Part shown: one piece after another, positions 5,315-6,811 of the stretch
Layout of the letters: each line of letters begins with the position of its first letter
How positions within the stretch are numbered: position 1 is the first letter of the stretch
Assembly (NCBI GenBank): GCA_001770785.1
Contig: MERZ01000016.1
Location: forward strand, 14,064-20,874
Direction of reading: 5' to 3'
Origin: Burkholderiales bacterium RIFCSPHIGHO2_12_FULL_61_11
GTDB taxonomy: Bacteria; Pseudomonadota; Gammaproteobacteria; Burkholderiales; Burkholderiaceae_C
DNA: 6,811 nt
The notes under the pieces: generated by a model
The model's input: only the letters and a program-made list of their open reading frames with translations
Databases searched by the model: none
What the model was told of the DNA's origin: nothing
Made by a program: the position numbers and the translations under genes

Positions 5315-6811
5315 TCAGCGCGGTTTGCGGGAAGGTTTCATGCCGGGCGGCTTGGCCGCGCCGGTCGCACGCGGCGGCAAGCCGGTGTGCTGCGTGAGCA
5401 AGCGTCCCTTGACGACAGTCGAAGCCTTGGTCACGACCGTTGTCGAATTCTTCTTGCGTGCGCTGGTGTAGCCGCCGTCGGTCATGGGCTGGAAGGTCGG
5501 GATCAGGTGCTGCTTGCCGTTGCCGATCAGGTCGGCGCGGCCCATGGCTTTGAGCGCTTCGCGCAGCAGCGGCCAGTTGTTGGGGTCGTGATAGCGCAAA
5601 AAGGCCTTGTGCAGGCGGCGGCGTTTGTCGCCACGCACGATGTCCACCGTTTCGCTGTCGCGCGTGACCTTGTGCAGCGGATTTTTGCTGGTGTGATACA
5701 TCGTGGTGGCCGTGGCCATCGGTGACGGATAAAAGGTCTGCACCTGGTCGGCCCTGAAGCCGTTTTTCTTGAGCCAGAGCGCCAGGTTCATCATGTCTTC
5801 GTCGCTGGTGCCAGGGTGCGCTGCGATGAAATACGGAATCAGGAACTGCTTTTTGCCCGCTTCCAGCGTGAACTTCTCAAACAGCTGCTTGAACTTGTCA
5901 TAGTTGCCGATGCCGGGCTTCATCATCTTGGTCAGCGGCCCCTGCTCGGTGTGCTCGGGCGCTATCTTGAGGTAGCCGCCGACATGGTGCTGCACCAGTT
6001 CTTTCACATACTCGGGGCTCTGCACGGCCAGGTCGTAACGCACGCCGGAGCTGATGAGAATTTTCTTCACGCCCTTGAGCGCCCGCGCGCGGCGGTACAT
6101 CTTGATCAGCGGGTTGTGGTCGGTGTTCAGGTTTTGGCAAATACCCGGATAGACGCAGGAGGGCTTGCGGCAAGCGGCCTCGATCTCGGGGCTTTTGCAG
6201 CCGATGCGGTACATGTTGGCCGTTGGCCCGCCCAGGTCGGAAATCGCGCCGGTAAAGCCTTTGACGGTGTCACGGATCGCTTCGATCTCGAGAATGACCG
6301 AGTCTTCAGACCGGCTCTGGATGATGCGGCCTTCATGCTCGGTGATCGAGCAAAACGTGCAGCCGCCGAAGCAGCCGCGCATGATGTTGACGCTGAAGCG
6401 GATCATCTCCCACGCCGGGATTTTGGTGGCGTGGTCGTGGCTGCCGTTTTCGTCGGCGTAACGGGGATGCGGCGCGCGGGCGTAAGGCAGGCCAAACACA
6501 TGGTCCATCTCGGCCGTGGTCAGCGGGATCGGCGGCGGCGTGATCCAGACATCGCGCGCAGTGGCGCCTTCGCCGTGCGCCTGCACCAGCGCTCTGGCAT
6601 TGCCGGGGTTGGTTTCCAGGTGCAGCACGCGGTTGGCGTGGGCATACAGCACGGCGTCGCTCTTGACCTGTTCGTAGGAAGGCAGGCGAATCACCGACCG
6701 GTCGCGTGGCGGCACCTTGATCTTGCCCTGCATGGACGGCAGGCTGGGATTGGGCACAAAGGTCAGCGGCTTGATGGCGGGGCTGGCATTGGCCGGATTT
6801 GTTTTTTTGGA
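5315..6811 (-). CDS. ygiQ: YgiQ family (UPF0313) radical SAM protein, N-terminal part missing
   Basis: The gene stays open to the right edge, so about 498 C-terminal residues are visible. E. coli YgiQ has about 740, so roughly 250-300 N-terminal residues (the cobalamin-binding-like region) lie outside. The radical SAM cluster motif CFGGCTFC is encoded at 6373-6350 (three Cys, spacing CxxxCxxC), within [20 protein letters not shown]. Other conserved YgiQ segments are [50 protein letters not shown] and [18 protein letters not shown]. The last 45 residues form a basic, low-complexity tail typical of the family. An internal GTG at 6757 is in frame, but residues before it continue the reading frame, so it is not the start. 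Being radical SAM, the enzyme needs an oxygen-sensitive 4Fe-4S cluster. Its substrate is unknown. Confidence 0.95.
   Translation of the reverse strand, partial: SKKTNPANASPAIKPLTFVPNPSLPSMQGKIKVPPRDRSVIRLPSYEQVKSDAVLYAHANRVLHLETNPGNARALVQAHGEGATARDVWITPPPIPLTTAEMDHVFGLPYARAPHPRYADENGSHDHATKIPAWEMIRFSVNIMRGCFGGCTFCSITEHEGRIIQSRSEDSVILEIEAIRDTVKGFTGAISDLGGPTANMYRIGCKSPEIEAACRKPSCVYPGICQNLNTDHNPLIKMYRRARALKGVKKILISSGVRYDLAVQSPEYVKELVQHHVGGYLKIAPEHTEQGPLTKMMKPGIGNYDKFKQLFEKFTLEAGKKQFLIPYFIAAHPGTSDEDMMNLALWLKKNGFRADQVQTFYPSPMATATTMYHTSKNPLHKVTRDSETVDIVRGDKRRRLHKAFLRYHDPNNWPLLREALKAMGRADLIGNGKQHLIPTFQPMTDGGYTSARKKNSTTVVTKASTVVKGRLLTQHTGLPPRATGAAKPPGMKPSRKPR

Noticed and set aside
5315..6757. Treating the radical SAM gene as a complete 480-residue protein starting at GTG 6757
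   Set aside because: The frame stays open to the window edge and the family protein is far longer, so the gene is cut by the window.

Overview
All recognisable genes in this GC-rich window lie on the minus strand, so the story reads from the right edge to the left. In transcription order: a 5'-truncated radical SAM gene of the YgiQ/UPF0313 family (5315 to the right edge); an archaeal-type thymidine/AMP phosphorylase (3431-5029) translationally coupled to a divergent PRPP-synthetase-like gene (2532-3431); a small cupin (1944-2297); the RNA 3'-terminal phosphate cyclase rtcA (775-1812); a small GYD-domain protein (382-684); a possible 37-residue ORF (252-365); and a DJ-1/PfpI-family gene cut by the left edge (1-213). 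No rRNA, tRNA, CRISPR array, insertion sequence or integrase was seen.

The protein set, GC-rich codon use and Shine-Dalgarno sites suggest a beta-proteobacterium, probably Burkholderiales. A short AT-rich hairpin at 5193-5209 resembles, from memory, an intergenic repeat of Comamonadaceae (Rhodoferax/Polaromonas/Acidovorax type). That placement is an inference; no marker gene is present.

The most interesting signal is regulatory. A perfect FNR/ANR/DNR-type palindrome (TTGAT-N4-ATCAA, 770-783) overlaps the rtcA stop codon. A -10-like hexamer follows at class II activator spacing upstream of the GYD gene. A second, degenerate box (2453-2466) followed by TATATC at 22 nt sits upstream of the cupin gene. 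If both are real, cupin-rtcA and GYD-(small ORF)-PfpI form two neighbouring units switched on by low oxygen or nitric oxide, linking RNA-end repair with small stress-type proteins. No such box was found upstream of the phosphorylase pair.

The phosphorylase/PRPP-synthetase-like pair is the metabolic core. The phosphorylase carries the sequence features of archaeal AMP phosphorylase rather than of bacterial DeoA, and its stop codon overlaps the next start (TGATG). The pair probably handles (deoxy)ribose phosphates, nucleotides and PRPP. The exact reactions cannot be settled from sequence alone.
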